From: Astropecten irregularis
Taxonomy: Eukaryota; Echinodermata; Asteroidea; Paxillosida; Astropectinidae
Length of the DNA stretch: 64,000 nt
Reading direction: 5' to 3'
Assembly (NCBI GenBank): GCA_963971285.1
Contig: OZ020258.1
Coordinates: 13,288,614-13,352,613 of the forward strand
Under the pieces are notes generated by a model. The model was not told where the DNA came from. It did not search any database and saw nothing but the letters and a program-made list of their open reading frames with translations. Each line of letters opens with the position of its first letter. Positions within the stretch are counted from its first letter, which is position 1. Positions 54,356 through 64,000 of this stretch are shown here, in pieces. The position numbers and the translations under genes are program-made.

Positions 54356-54747
54356 TTAAAGGAAGCATATAGGATTTGCAAAGATGTGCATTAGGCTGAA
54401 TTTGGTACTTAAAACAGAAGGGACGGTCTTAAACTTCCTTACAGACGTTGTTTCATGTAACATTTTACGCTTTGTTGATCTGGATAGCAGAAATACGGCT
54501 GAAATAATCCCCCCTCCGAATACTTCACGGTTACACTACGCTTTCGAAATGCTACTAAATCGTTCGGACGAACGATCCGTTTTTAAAAGACACGAAATCT
54601 TGATTTTCCTTGAAAAACCCAGCATCTAATGAACCAAGATTTCCCATGGTGACTGTTTGCACTGTTTACGAACTGTTGAATCCATTTTCTGTCTCGAACT
54701 CAATAATTTATTTTGGAGGCCTTGCAAATCCTGTACACTGCCTCTAA
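54356..54747. mobile_element. TTAA MITE, family B
   Basis: Left TTAA 54356-54359 then AGGAAGCATATAGGATTTGC; right GCAAATCCTGTACACTGCCT with CTAA in place of TTAA. Lies in the first intron of the secreted-peptide gene. Confidence 0.8.
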
Positions 54748-54953
54748 GGGTTATGTAGTGTAAAGATCTGAGTTTGATTACATATCACTATGCAAGTACG
54801 AGAAGTGCGAACGAAACAAGAAGTGCGAAAGTACGAATGATTCTTACATGGTGTTTTCACAAACCGATCCATATACATTATCACTATACTTTTAAGACAA
54901 AATGTTTTGACAAATTATTTTCGTTATGATTCCATTTTTCCACAGTCGCAAAC

Positions 54954-56471
54954 ATGAAGACCTTCTTTGTTCTGCTGTCCCTGGCCCTGGTGGTGGCTGC
55001 ATTTGCCTTTGAGGAGATGGAAGTTGCCGAGGACGACGCCTTTGTCAAGAGAGCAATGGATGACCTGAACCAGTTCATGAAGAGAGGCCGTGGAACCTTC
55101 TTCTGTAAGAAGCAATTCGTTACACTATTTGGCATGCTGCATGTACTTTTGTTTTTTCCTATACCGTCTTCATCCACGGACAACCTTCGTCTATCGTCAC
55201 AATGCGTGTGAATAGTCAAAGTTAATACAAAACCATGCGTTGACGCTAAGGATATGAAGCACCTTTTTCAGTTAGGTTATTTTATTGCCTTCATACAGAG
55301 AATATTGACAGATAATGAACGACAAGTCTTATTTTGGTTTCAAACCAGCATTTGGTTTTCGTTTTAATGGCTTTGCAAAAGGGGTGATTCATATGTTCAT
55401 ATCCTGAAAAAATATCTCTGTGAAAGTTTAAGTAGCATGAATCCATATTTAAACATCCAATGGACTTGGCAATTTCAAAAGCTTTGTTGGTTGATGTTGA
55501 AGCCAAAAAGTCGGTCCAACAACTGCCATCAACACCTATACAGGGTGTCCCCCCCAAAAACAAAAAACCCCATAACTCTTTGTGTCGAGAACTATTATAT
55601 GAAAATTAAACTGTTTATCATTTCAAGATTCATATATATGATACAGCCATGTCTTGGCTATCACCATGTAGAATTTGTGCAAAATTTGACTGAAACTCAG
55701 GGGAAAAAATAAAACTGAATTACCCAACCTCAAAACCCAATGTTCATCTTTCTTTTAATTTATATTCTTATTCATTTATGTGTGTATTGACCACATATTC
55801 TGGATTATTGCAAATTTGTTTTTAAAGGTAGTATAAAACTTTGGTTAAACACCAAAACAGAAATGTTCACAGATTTACGTACAACTTGCAGGGTATGAAG
55901 ATGGTGGTAGAAACATACCATTAAAATGTTTTAGCCTGAAATTGTGTTTTTATCCAGAAATGAGTCAAACAACGACCGAAAATCTTTTAAAAGATCAAAA
56001 ATAAAAGAGAAAAGACTTAAGAAATACTCTCGCTGTTTTTCACTGTTTTCTCAAAAAGTGGGCACCGTATGGGACTGAAATTTTCCACAGATGACTATTA
56101 CTGTATCGTCCTTGATATTTTTGCCCATGAATCTGTATTTCTTTGATAAAAACCAAAGTATGATACTACCTTTAATTTCTACATATTAACAGCCAAAACA
56201 CGGATGTATCATATAGCTGAATCTTGAAGTGATAAACAGTTTAATTTTAACACAATGGTTCCAGACAAGTGTTGCATTTTTTGGGGACACGCTGTATAAT
56301 TACACGTTGGTGAAATCGGAAGCTGAGGCTACTTGCATGTAGTGAATATCATGGACCAAGTCTTAACCTCTGAAACGTGCTTTTTTTACAGCTTGTCAGG
56401 ATGAGTACGGCAATGCCAACTGCATCTGCAAGATGAGGAGAGGCAAGCAACAAACCATCTCCTGCTTTTAA
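54954..56471 (+). CDS. Secreted cationic four-cysteine peptide precursor, 76 residues (antimicrobial-peptide-like)
   Basis: Two coding exons, 54954-55104 and 56392-56471, join through a split serine codon (donor GTAAGA, acceptor TTTTTTTACAG). Residues 1-18 (MKTFFVLLSLALVVAAFA) are a clear signal peptide. Residues 19-44 are an acidic propeptide with dibasic KR sites at 32-33 and 43-44. The predicted mature peptide is residues 45-76: four cysteines at 52, 61, 63 and 76-1 (C-x8-C-x-C-x11-C, then F), five basic and two acidic residues, net charge about +3. This signal / acidic pro-piece / dibasic site / cationic Cys-rich layout is that of host-defence peptides, and I recall four-cysteine antimicrobial peptides of this type from starfish; I could not compare sequences. 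A neuropeptide or hormone is the alternative. The flanking noncoding exons and TATA box suggest strong, controlled expression. The intron carries palindromic and TTAA elements. Confidence 0.85.
55541..56294. mobile_element. Palindromic CAGGGTGTCC element split by a family A MITE
   Basis: Starts TATACAGGGTGTCCCCCC, ends GGGGACACGCTGTATA; TA is on both sides. The family A copy at 55822-56175 interrupts it between TGCAAATTTGTTT and TTTCTACAT. It lies in the intron of the secreted-peptide gene. Confidence 0.7.
55822..56175. mobile_element. Family A TTAA MITE, nested
   Basis: TTAA at 55822-55825 and 56172-56175. Termini AGGTAGTATAAAACTTTGGT and, inverted, ACCAAAGTATGATACTACCT. The host element continues on both sides. 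Confidence 0.88.
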
Positions 56472-56517
56472 ACCCTAAAAGGTAAGTTTGATCAACTTGC
56501 AAAACATTCGCAAAGAT

Positions 56518-56832
56518 AATGCACGGGTTTACACTTAGGCGGCCATCTTAGCTTTTGATCGCAACTTCAAAACGAGGCACTTTCACGCATGCGCACTTTT
56601 CGAAGTGTAAACCTGTCTATTGTCGAAGACAATACACGGTTTTACACTTCGGTGGTTTTGATGGTGACTTCAAAACAAGGCACTATCACGCATACGCACT
56701 TTTCGAAGTGTAAACCCGTGTATTAACAATACACGGGTTTACACTTCGGCGGCCATCTTAGCTTTTGATCGCAATTTCAAAACGAGGCACTTTCACGCAT
56801 GCGTACTTTTCGAAGTGTAAATCCGTGTATTC
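56518..56832. repeat. Three tandem copies of a 100-bp inverted-repeat element
   Basis: Each unit opens AATACACGGGTTTACACTTC and closes CGAAGTGTAAACCCGTGTAT; inside is CTTTTGATCGCAATTTCAAA and CACGCATGCGCACTTTTC. Units are about 56518-56623, 56630-56724 and 56726-56832; the middle one lacks GGCCATCTTAG. Confidence 0.7.
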
Positions 56833-56839
56833 CCCCGGG

Positions 56840-57123
56840 CCATTTCCTTTCAAAGGCAGAGCCCTAGACATGCTCAGGGGTTATGAAACGGAGGCTCAGG
56901 CTACAGCTCTGTCATCCATATGCTGAAAATACAGGGTTCAAGGGTTGTGGTTTTTCAATGAAGCTGAAGCTCTGTTTTCCTTTTTAAACTAGAGAATCTA
57001 CTTCATAGAATCGCATCCAAAAGCCTCTATTTTGATACCTGGTATTTTAGAATGGATCCACGAAATGGAGCTTGAGCTTGAGCCTGAGCCTGAGCCAGAG
57101 CTTGAGCCTCAGTTTCGTAAACG
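56840..57123. mobile_element. Foldback element related to 7120-7348
   Basis: GGAGGCTCAGGCTACAGCTC at left, core ATATGCTGAAAATACAGG, right arm GAGCCTGAGCCTGAGCC. Lies in the 3' UTR intron of the secreted-peptide gene. Confidence 0.55.
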
Positions 57124-57597
57124 CCTATGCACTCAGAATGCACGCAGAAAAGTAGCTTCTGTTTTTGTGTTTGTTTAAACCTCACTGCTGTTTTGGAGGT
57201 GTAGCCACGATTTTTTTTTTCTTTTTTGGATTGTATGCAAATTGAAGCGTTCAAATTTTATGACCAAAACTGTGATGTTACCAAGAACACACAGGCCTAT
57301 GCACTTTAGTAACACCACTGATTACTGCACAAAAAGTTCAGGTTATTTTATAGGTTTTCTTAAGGTTTTTCTTAAATGTTTTATTTGCTTAACCGGCATG
57401 GTCTAAGTCCACATTGTTTATGGATTGTACAAGCATAAACAATCGAAAACGTGCCATTCATATTGTACCGATACTGGTTCAGAAACGACCATAAAATAAC
57501 AATTATGTCGTAATTATAAAACATTAAAAAGAAAGAAAGAAATGAAAAATTAGAAGGGTAGAAACTTAAAAACATCCTTTTCAATTTCAATACAACT

Positions 57598-58202
57598 GGG
57601 GCCAATATCATGGAGCTGCTAAGCACAAAAAAATGCTGAGCACAAAAATGTCTCGCTCAATAAAAAACAAACCACCGTCAAAAATTCCATTTGATATTCA
57701 TGGTCAGCGAACAACAGCCAAAGAACAATCACAAGCGCTACACAACGCATGGAAATTTGGTTCTTAGCCCTGTTTTTATTAAAGGTAATATCATACTTTG
57801 GTTTTTATCAAAGAAATACAGATTCATGTGCAAAAATATCAAGACAGATACAGTAACAGTCATCTGTGAAAATTTCACTCCCATACGGTGTCCACTTTTT
57901 GAAAAAAAAAAAAAACAGTGAAAAAAGGCCAAAGTATTTCTCTTCTATTTTTGATCTTTTCAAAGATCAAACAGATTTTCAGTCGTTGTTTTACTAATTT
58001 TTGGATAAATACACCATTTCAGGCGGAAAACTTTTAACGGTATGTTTCTACCACTACCATCTTTATACCCTGTATAAATTATAGGTAAATCTGTGAACGT
58101 TTCTGTTTTGGCTTCTTACCAAAGTATGATACTACCTTTAAGACAGAAATGTCATGCTTAGCAATTGTTTGTGCTAAGCAGCACCGTGAAATTGGCCCCA
58201 GT
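57598..58202. mobile_element. Family G MITE split by a family A MITE
   Basis: Left part 57598-57778 (GGGGCCAATATCATGGAGCT ... CCTGTTTT), right part 58142-58202 (GACAGAAATGTCATGCTTAG ... GTGAAATTGGCCCC). Together the two parts make one normal family G copy. Confidence 0.8.
57779..58141. mobile_element. Family A TTAA MITE, nested; reference copy
   Basis: Family A is about 360-375 bp with 20-base inverted ends AGGTAGTATCATACTTTGGT, a central palindrome GATCTTTTAAAAGATC and no reading frame. Here TTAA lies at 57779-57782 and 58138-58141. The host family G element reads CCTGTTTTTACTAAGACAG in an empty copy (17800-17818) and CCTGTTTTTA-TTAA-element-TTAA-GACAG here, so the TTAA is a 4-bp target duplication. 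TTAA duplication is the hallmark of piggyBac-type transposition, but the ends lack the usual CCC start. Confidence 0.9.
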
Positions 58203-58214
58203 ATTTGAGATTAT

Positions 58215-58334
58215 GGGCCCGTTTGTTTAACGCACAGGATCACGGATTCTACTGATCCGGGTCCCATTTTAGCGTACCCTGCATAGGATATGGATCCGCA
58301 AATCAGGGATCCCGTGCGTTAAACAGACAGGCCC
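58215..58334. mobile_element. 120-bp foldback element
   Basis: Left GGGCCCGTTTGTTTAACGCA, CAGGATCACGGATTC; right GGGATCCCGTGCGTTAAACA, GACAGGCCC. In the 3' UTR intron of the secreted-peptide gene. Confidence 0.6.
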
Positions 58335-58424
58335 TATATCTTCTACTCAATTTGTTCTGTGTATTTCTTCATGCATGAAAAAGATGTTTATAATTGTGTT
58401 CTTTTTGTATTCTCCTACATACAG

Positions 58425-58965
58425 AACGATTCGGACTGGACCGAGATATACCAGGGGTGATGTTATGACGTATAACACTTCTAACCAATCAGAAGCTTCC
58501 TGATATGACACGGATTATGCATTTAGTTTATTGTTGTGGTTGGTGTATTTAGGAAACGGCGACTGTTTTGGAACTAATTTAGATTAAAATTTAATAACTT
58601 TCTGAATACAGCTATTCTCTCGTTTTAACATGAAGGTAACATAAGATATTTTTTCCCTTCTAAAAGCAAGAAATGATAAAAAAGAAGCCACGGCTCTTTT
58701 ATACATACTCATAATTAGAATATATCCCACCATGCAGATTGGTTTTGTTTAGAGTGAGACATGAAACAACCGTTGAGTCAAATATGTTGAAGGTAACTGC
58801 ACTAGCAATGCCACTGTTTGTTATCACCTTATACTATGTACACCAGTTTCGTTGGTAATCATCTTAATCGAGCCAAACAGATATATGCAATTACTGTAAA
58901 CTATTCATGGACGAATTCAAATGAATGAATTGTTGGCAATAAATACTTAACTAAATCTCGAGCAT
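58425..58965 (+). terminator. Last, noncoding exon and poly(A) signal of the secreted-peptide gene
   Basis: The stop-codon exon ends at a strong donor (CCTAAAAG then GTAAGT, 56481/56482). The next good acceptor is CTCCTACATACAG ending at 58424. Poly(A) signal AATAAA is at 58938-58943, so cleavage is expected about 15-25 bases later. An earlier ATTAAA at 58584 could give a shorter form. Confidence 0.6.
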
Positions 58966-59088
58966 AACTCATGTTTGTCCGCTCTTAATTTATTCCATTT
59001 TTAATCCCTTGTGCCGTGTTTGTGGGCTTTGTCTGTCTGTCGCTTGTTTTAATTGGATTTGGTTTGGCAGTTGACATGCTTGTTGTGC

Positions 59089-59811
59089 TTAAAGGGAGCA
59101 TAAAGGATTTGCAAAGATGTGCGATGTGTTTAAGTTTTGGTACTTAAACAGAAGTGAAGGTCTTAAACTTCCTTACAGACGTTGTTTCATGTACCTTTTT
59201 ACGCTTTGTTTATCTGGATAGCAGAAATACGGCCGAAATAATCTTGCCCCCCTCCAAATGCTTCACGGTTACACCACGCTTTTGAAATGCTTCTAAATCG
59301 TTCGGACGAACGATCTTTTGAAAAGACACAAAATCTTGATTTCCTTGAAAAACCCCATCTGATGAACCAAGATTTCCCAAGGTGACTGTTTGCACTGTTC
59401 AGGTGCGGTTCTACGGGGGCTGAGGGGGGGGGGGGGGGGGGGTGGTTGCTGTACTTGTAGCCCCCAATATTTTGTCTAGTCCCCCCCCCCCAAAAAAAAA
59501 AAAGCAAGTGAAAAAAATCTTGACAATACTGGATTTTTTCAGTTATTAAGCACCAATTACATAAAAAAACGCGTTGTGTGGGCTATAATGTGCATTTTTT
59601 CGACCCCTAATAAGACATAGCAGAACCCAAAATATTGGGTCTTCTAGCCCCCCCCCCCCCCCAAAAAAAGTTTCTTCTAGCACCCCTAGAAGAAAAATAA
59701 ATTGGCTCTAGAACCGCGCCTGGCAGTGTTTACGAATTGTTGAGTCCATTTTCTGTCTCAAACTCAATAATTGTTTTTGGAGACCTTGCAAAACATGTAC
59801 GCTGCCTTTAA
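59089..59811. mobile_element. TTAA MITE, family B, split by a hAT-like MITE
   Basis: TTAA at 59089-59092 and 59808-59811. Left AGGGAGCATAAAGGATTTGC, right GCAAAACATGTACGCTGCCT. The hAT-like insertion is 59400-59722. Confidence 0.8.
59400..59722. mobile_element. hAT-like MITE with 8-bp target duplication
   Basis: Ends CAGGTGCGGTTCTACGGGGG and, inverted, GGCTCTAGAACCGCGCCTG. Flanked by GCACTGTT (59392-59399) and GCAGTGTT (59723-59730); the uninterrupted family B copies read GCACTGTTTACGAA, which confirms the duplication. G- and C-runs lie near each end. Confidence 0.8.
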
Positions 59812-59812
59812 G

Positions 59813-60003
59813 CATGGGTCTCAAACAGGATTACCAACCAAATGTTCTTGTGATGTTAAATGCGTTTCATTTGTATTCAGCCATCGTTTGTTGAACATAA
59901 CATTAACAAGGATTTTTGGCTGGTACACTGAATTTATTTACCAAGTTTTTTGGTGCTTATAAGCAATTTGTGGTGCTTTTAAGCAGCTGTATGAAATTGG
60001 CCC
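59813..60003. mobile_element. Degraded family G MITE
   Basis: Right portion recognisable (GTGCTTATAAGCAATTTG, GCAGCTGTATGAAATTGGCC); the left end is worn (CATGGGTCTCAAACAGGATT). Confidence 0.5.
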
Positions 60004-60227
60004 TTGAACATTAATACCAACATCTACAGTCTGCACAACCACATACAATATATATATACAACAAACATGCCAAGCATATGGTGTCATATCCAAAAATCCA
60101 AAAAACGGCCAGCACTGCCATGGAGTTTTGTTTCTAGGTCTTTGAGAAATCTTCATTACTTATATGCAGCTTCAATACAATAAAAACCTGGGAAACACTG
60201 ATAGAGCTTGTACGTTCGAAACAGTAT

Positions 60228-61275
60228 CTCATCATCATCATGTTCGTCCATCCTCCGGGATGATGACAACGACATCATTGGAGGTTGTCTACTTTGCATG
60301 GGTCCGTCTGTGGCTGTTAAGTCCAAGTCCAAGAACCTTCCGCAGATCGCACAGGAGAACTCTGGTCCTGGTGGTGCGGTGGACTTGTCCCTGGCTTTGC
60401 GGTCAGCTCTCTTGAGTTCTGCTTCCTTGCGCTGTCTCTCCTGAAAGGCTGCAACACCCCGGATGATGGCTCCTCGCCATGGTCCCCTGTCTTTAGCAAG
60501 CTTTTCCCAAGACTTGATGTCAATGTCCAGGTTTGAAAGGTAGGCTTTGAGCGAGTCCTTGAATCGTTTGCGAGGACAACCTGCAGTTCTCTTGCCTTGC
60601 ACAAGCTCGCCATAGAACAGCTTTTTAGAAGTTTCTCATCCTCAATGCGTACAATGTGCCCTGCCCAGCGTGCCCGGGTCTTTGCGAGGAGGGTGTGGAT
60701 GCTGGGCAGTCCTGCACGGCAGAGGACTTCTGTGTCTGGTACTCTGTCTCTCCAGGAGAAGCGTAGGAGTCTGCGCAGGCAGGTCAGGTGGAACTGGTTC
60801 AGCTTCCTGTCCAGGACTTGCAGGCATACAGCAGTGTGGGGAGTACAACTGCTCTGTAAACTTTCAGCTTGGTGTTAACGCCTAGACCCTTGTGATCCCA
60901 TACATTTGTGTCTAGTCTGCCAAAGGTCGCACTTGCTTTTGCCAGCCTGCTATTGATCTCATCGTCTATGTAGACTGCTCTGCAGAGGGTGCTGCCAAGG
61001 TGTGCGAACTTTTCCACCGCTTGGAGGGGCTGGCCATGGACAGTGACAATCGGGGGAGCATATTCTTTTCCCGGGGTAGGTTGGAACATGACGTTTGTTT
61101 TCTTTATGCTGATTTGCAGCCCAAAGTCGTCACAGGTGCCTGAGAACTTGTTGACGCAGTTCTGGATCTCTGTCTTGGGGTGCGCAAAGGCACAATCGTC
61201 GGCAAACAGGAAATCACATACATGGTCTTCTACGACTTTGGTCTTAGCCTGGAGGCGTCGAAGCACATTAACTTG
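60228..61275 (-). mobile_element. Decayed non-LTR retrotransposon, 3' part of the reverse transcriptase frame
   Basis: Minus strand. It starts inside reverse transcriptase with FLFADDCAFAHP (catalytic ADD), then GLQISIKKTNVMFQPTPGK, HLGSTLCRAVYIDDEINSRL and VYRAVVLPTLLYAC. It continues in other frames (FHLTCLRRLLRFSWRDRVPD, IHTLLAKTRARWAGHIVR, FYGELVQGKRTAGCPRKRFK) and ends with FSCAICGRF, a zinc-knuckle-like tail. At least two frameshifts separate the parts, so it is dead. The 3' end is a short (ATG)n tract at 60228-60240. It is a different lineage from the L2/CR1-like copy at 10440. Confidence 0.8.
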
Positions 61276-62136
61276 AATCTTGATATCTGTAACTTTTAAA
61301 CTTGATTTACGAAATGAAGTTGAAGCAAGATCCCAAGCTAAGATCTTGGGAGGACATCCCATGCGTCTTCCTCCATTTTTAAACTCAGATGGCAGTTGAG
61401 ACAGGCTGACTACCGGTACTTTTACCCTAACCCTCTTCACCTACCACACAAGACAAGAGCTGCTTACCACACACTACCAAGGGCATAAAATGGGAACTGG
61501 GTCATAAACGACACATCATCAGGCAAACCACACTGTGGTTGTATTGTGGTATTCGGAATACCACCTTCACCACAGGAAAACAAATCAAGTGTTGTAAACT
61601 GTGGTATGCAAATGGTTTAGGGTTTACCAAAAAGGCTGACAGATTTGAACCATGTACAGAGGCAAAATCAGTCACTAATGTGAAATCGAAACTCCATGGC
61701 TGAGATGTAGAGGCTCATTTGTACTTCCTGTCAACTGAGATGCCAATATTAGCAACTAATATTCACAAATATCCAATATTCACTGCAACTTTGTTACATT
61801 AATTTTTGCTTTGCACCACAATTTCATAGTTAAGAAATCATGGCTATGTTCAGACGCAGTACTCCGGAGACCGGAAAAGGTCTACCCTTTGTGGTCACAG
61901 CGGGAGGTAAACATTTCATCCCAAACCCCTTGTGTCCATACTACACAGGGTTAAACAGAAAACAGTCTACATGTATCTCTGGTGTTTATAGGTCACTCGT
62001 GTTGCTTAATACATGTAACTCTGAAACCAAACTTCCCATAATTCATAAGTAGTGACATAAAACACCAGTGATTGGTTATGCACCCGCTCAAGGTCACTCT
62101 AAACCATATGTGGTTGAGATAGACCGTTCAGATGTC

Positions 62137-62520
62137 TTAAAGGCATTGCATACGTTTGGTAATGACTCTGAAAATTTATGGCAATAAAAACTTACTTGGT
62201 GAGAAGTACAGCTGCTTTGGATAGTATAATGCATATTGAGAAACGTTCAATTCGAAGTACCGCGGTTATGGAAAAATATGTCACTTTTTATCTCCAAAAA
62301 TTATGAATCTGAGAAGCGTTATGGCCGTAACGCTTCTCAGCTATTGACTAACTGTTCTCTGGCGTGAAATAACCGCTCTAGTTTGTCGCCAAAATCTCAA
62401 AAACGCTACCACCTTTTGAATTGAAACTTTCACAGGTTAGTTTTATGGTATATATATACAATTATATTGGTTTGAAACAAACAGTAGGCTCAAATTACCA
62501 AACGTATGCAATCCCTTTAA
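62137..62520. mobile_element. TTAA element, family C
   Basis: TTAA at both ends (62137-62140, 62517-62520). Inverted ends AGGCATTGCATACGTTTGGT and ACCAAACGTATGCAATCCCT. A palindrome GAGAAGCGTTATGGCCGTAACGCTTCTC-type hairpin (62311-62338) lies at the centre. Single copy in the window. Confidence 0.8.
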
Positions 62521-62539
62521 GGCATATTTGTAGACCGGT

Positions 62540-63160
62540 CTACGTAGTCTAGACCGTCCCTCCTCGGCGGTCTAGGTTTTCGAAAATAGACTGTTTTGCA
62601 CCAAAAAGAGTCTATCGTAGACCGTTCAGACACAAGTGGGTAGACCCTTTTAAGTTTAAACCGAAGATAGACCACTTTTAGTACTCTGTGGCCCCCCTTG
62701 TTGGACTCAGTGTAATTAATCTGTTATCAGTCTTAGACTTTGGAGGCAATATGAATGAAAATGATGTAGTCATGTACACATTACTTGAATTGTCCAAATT
62801 TCATAATTTATTTGTGAATGGACTGCAAGTCTGTTAGTTTGTTCTAGAATTAACCGTATAATTTAGTGTCAGCCATCTTAGCTGCAAGATGTCTTCGGAG
62901 CAAAACAATAAAAAGATAAATTTATTATTTTTGTAGTTTAAAACTAAAACCAAAATGGAACAAAAGTGGTTTTAAATAAAAAGGTTAACCTCATTAAAAA
63001 TAAAGAAAATTATACATTGAGATAAAACTCCTGGTAGATGAATTAAGAGTAAGAAAAATGTCATCGATGTCTTCCAAACCTTCAAAATTTTATATTTCTT
63101 GCAAAATATGTCCCGATTTGAGAATGAACTTCACTATACCATCAACTTTCATTCAAGTTG
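62540..63160. other. No gene seen
   Basis: 62540-62690 has irregular repeats of TAGACCG in both orientations; the rest is plain AT-rich sequence. Confidence 0.4.
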
Positions 63161-63169
63161 ATTAACATC

Positions 63170-63513
63170 ATGGGTGTCGATCCCGGGGGGAAGGGGGGAT
63201 ATATCCCCCCCAATATATGAGGTGGGGGGATGGCCTGTATTATCATCCCCCCCCCCCAATATTTCGAGGTTGAATGTCATTCAAGTTTATTGTATATAAA
63301 TATTACATGATCATTGTTGTTTTTGTGTCTTCGCAGTGAATTTATACTATGTTTAATTCTTCTGAATATCAAATTTTCTACTGTTTTCATTAAAAAGTCC
63401 CTGGTTTGGGAGGGGAGTATCCCACCTCCCACGGCTCGGTCGCTTCGCTCCCTCGCATAGGACACCAAATCACCAATCATCCCCCCCAATCATGAAAAGA
63501 AATCGACACCAGT
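63170..63513. mobile_element. Inverted-repeat element with GGTGTCGAT ends and C/G runs
   Basis: Left GGTGTCGATCCCGGGGGG and right CCAATCATGAAAAGAAATCGACACC are inverse at the outer 9 bases. GGGGGGATATATCCCCCC and runs of C at 63245-63260 and 63480-63488 lie within. Confidence 0.5.
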
Positions 63514-63654
63514 GATTGACATACAGCACATGCCACAATAAAACAGATGTAGCAGCCAATCAAACTGCAGTATTGAGTGTCAGCTCATCTCAGGGTGCTC
63601 TGCATAGCAACAGGCCAAATAGTCTGGTGCCGCACATGTCGGTCCCTCTGTATA

Positions 63655-63830
63655 TCTCGCTGTAGAGCGAGCAAGCGTCTTAAGCCGTCTATCACATGCA
63701 TGCAAATTTCCTGATTAATTATGCAAACCAACTCAGCACTGACCGCTCTAAGTTTTGACCAATCAGAGGGCATCAACTATCGTACCGTTTGGCGAGCGCG
63801 TCTATCACGAAGATAGCTGCTGCGGCGCAG
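63655..63830. repeat. Inverse copy of the repeat at 5775-5930
   Basis: Shares AATTTCCTGATTAATTATGC, CCGTTTGGCGAGCGCGTCTA and GAAGATAGCTGCTGC with the complement of the early copy. Confidence 0.55.
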
Positions 63831-64000
63831 ATGCACGCAGTAATGCGCAGTAGAGTATATTAATATAGTAGCTGTGTAATATAAATGTCCTATATTATTA
63901 TTAAATTTACCAACTGTCATATCTTGGTTTGTTTTGCAATGTGAGAAACTCATGGTGAATATACCCACAAATGACCATGGAACGCCAGCAGATTGCTAAG

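Noticed and set aside
60156..61440. Host gene with reverse-transcriptase-like protein
   Set aside because: Frameshifts, missing N-terminal half and a short-repeat 3' end show a dead LINE fragment.

Overview
This is a window of animal nuclear DNA, not bacterial or viral. Genes are broken by short GT-AG introns, TATA and AATAAA signals are visible, and most of the sequence is AT-rich intron or intergenic DNA filled with short non-autonomous transposons. A marine deuterostome is the best fit, and an echinoderm, probably a sea star, is my guess. The reasons are a TTAGGG-type telomeric tract, an animal xylose isomerase, multi-TIR and SRCR/WSC/CCP immune-type proteins, and a four-cysteine secreted peptide laid out like antimicrobial peptides I recall from starfish. 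The species is inference.

Layout. 1-5.4 kb holds repeats: a transposon with 9-bp flanking repeats, a tRNA-like repeat, a 31-32 bp minisatellite and TTAA-flanked elements. 5.4-23.4 kb, minus strand, is a complete 13-exon xylose isomerase of 460 residues. Its introns carry an L2/CR1-like LINE, a CRE-palindrome-rich block, a hAT-like element and tRNA-like repeats. 23.4-30.2 kb is mobile-element debris. 30.3-35.9 kb, minus, is a four-coding-exon protein of 716 residues with three TIR-like domains and a SAM domain. 36-41 kb has no gene I can support, apart from a possible 5' noncoding exon. 41.25-50.4 kb, minus, is an eight-coding-exon type I membrane receptor of 528 residues: signal peptide, SRCR, WSC, CCP, Pro/Thr stalk, one membrane helix and a tyrosine-rich tail. 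53.05-58.96 kb, plus, is a small secreted cysteine-rich peptide precursor (76 residues) with its own TATA box, noncoding first and last exons and a poly(A) signal. 59-64 kb is again repeats, including a decayed LINE reverse transcriptase.

Three of the four host genes (TIR/SAM protein, SRCR/WSC/CCP receptor, cationic secreted peptide) look like innate-immunity genes lying side by side; xylose isomerase is metabolic. No operon logic applies and co-regulation is not shown.

The most repetitive signal is a family of about 18-20 short elements that start and end at TTAA and share the terminus AGGTAGTATCATACTTTGGT. Nested insertions let the target duplication be read directly. Several other families have related TTAAAGG ends, and one looks like a chimera of two of them. 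All exon boundaries were read by hand from splice sites and reading phase, so allow 1-2 bases of error.
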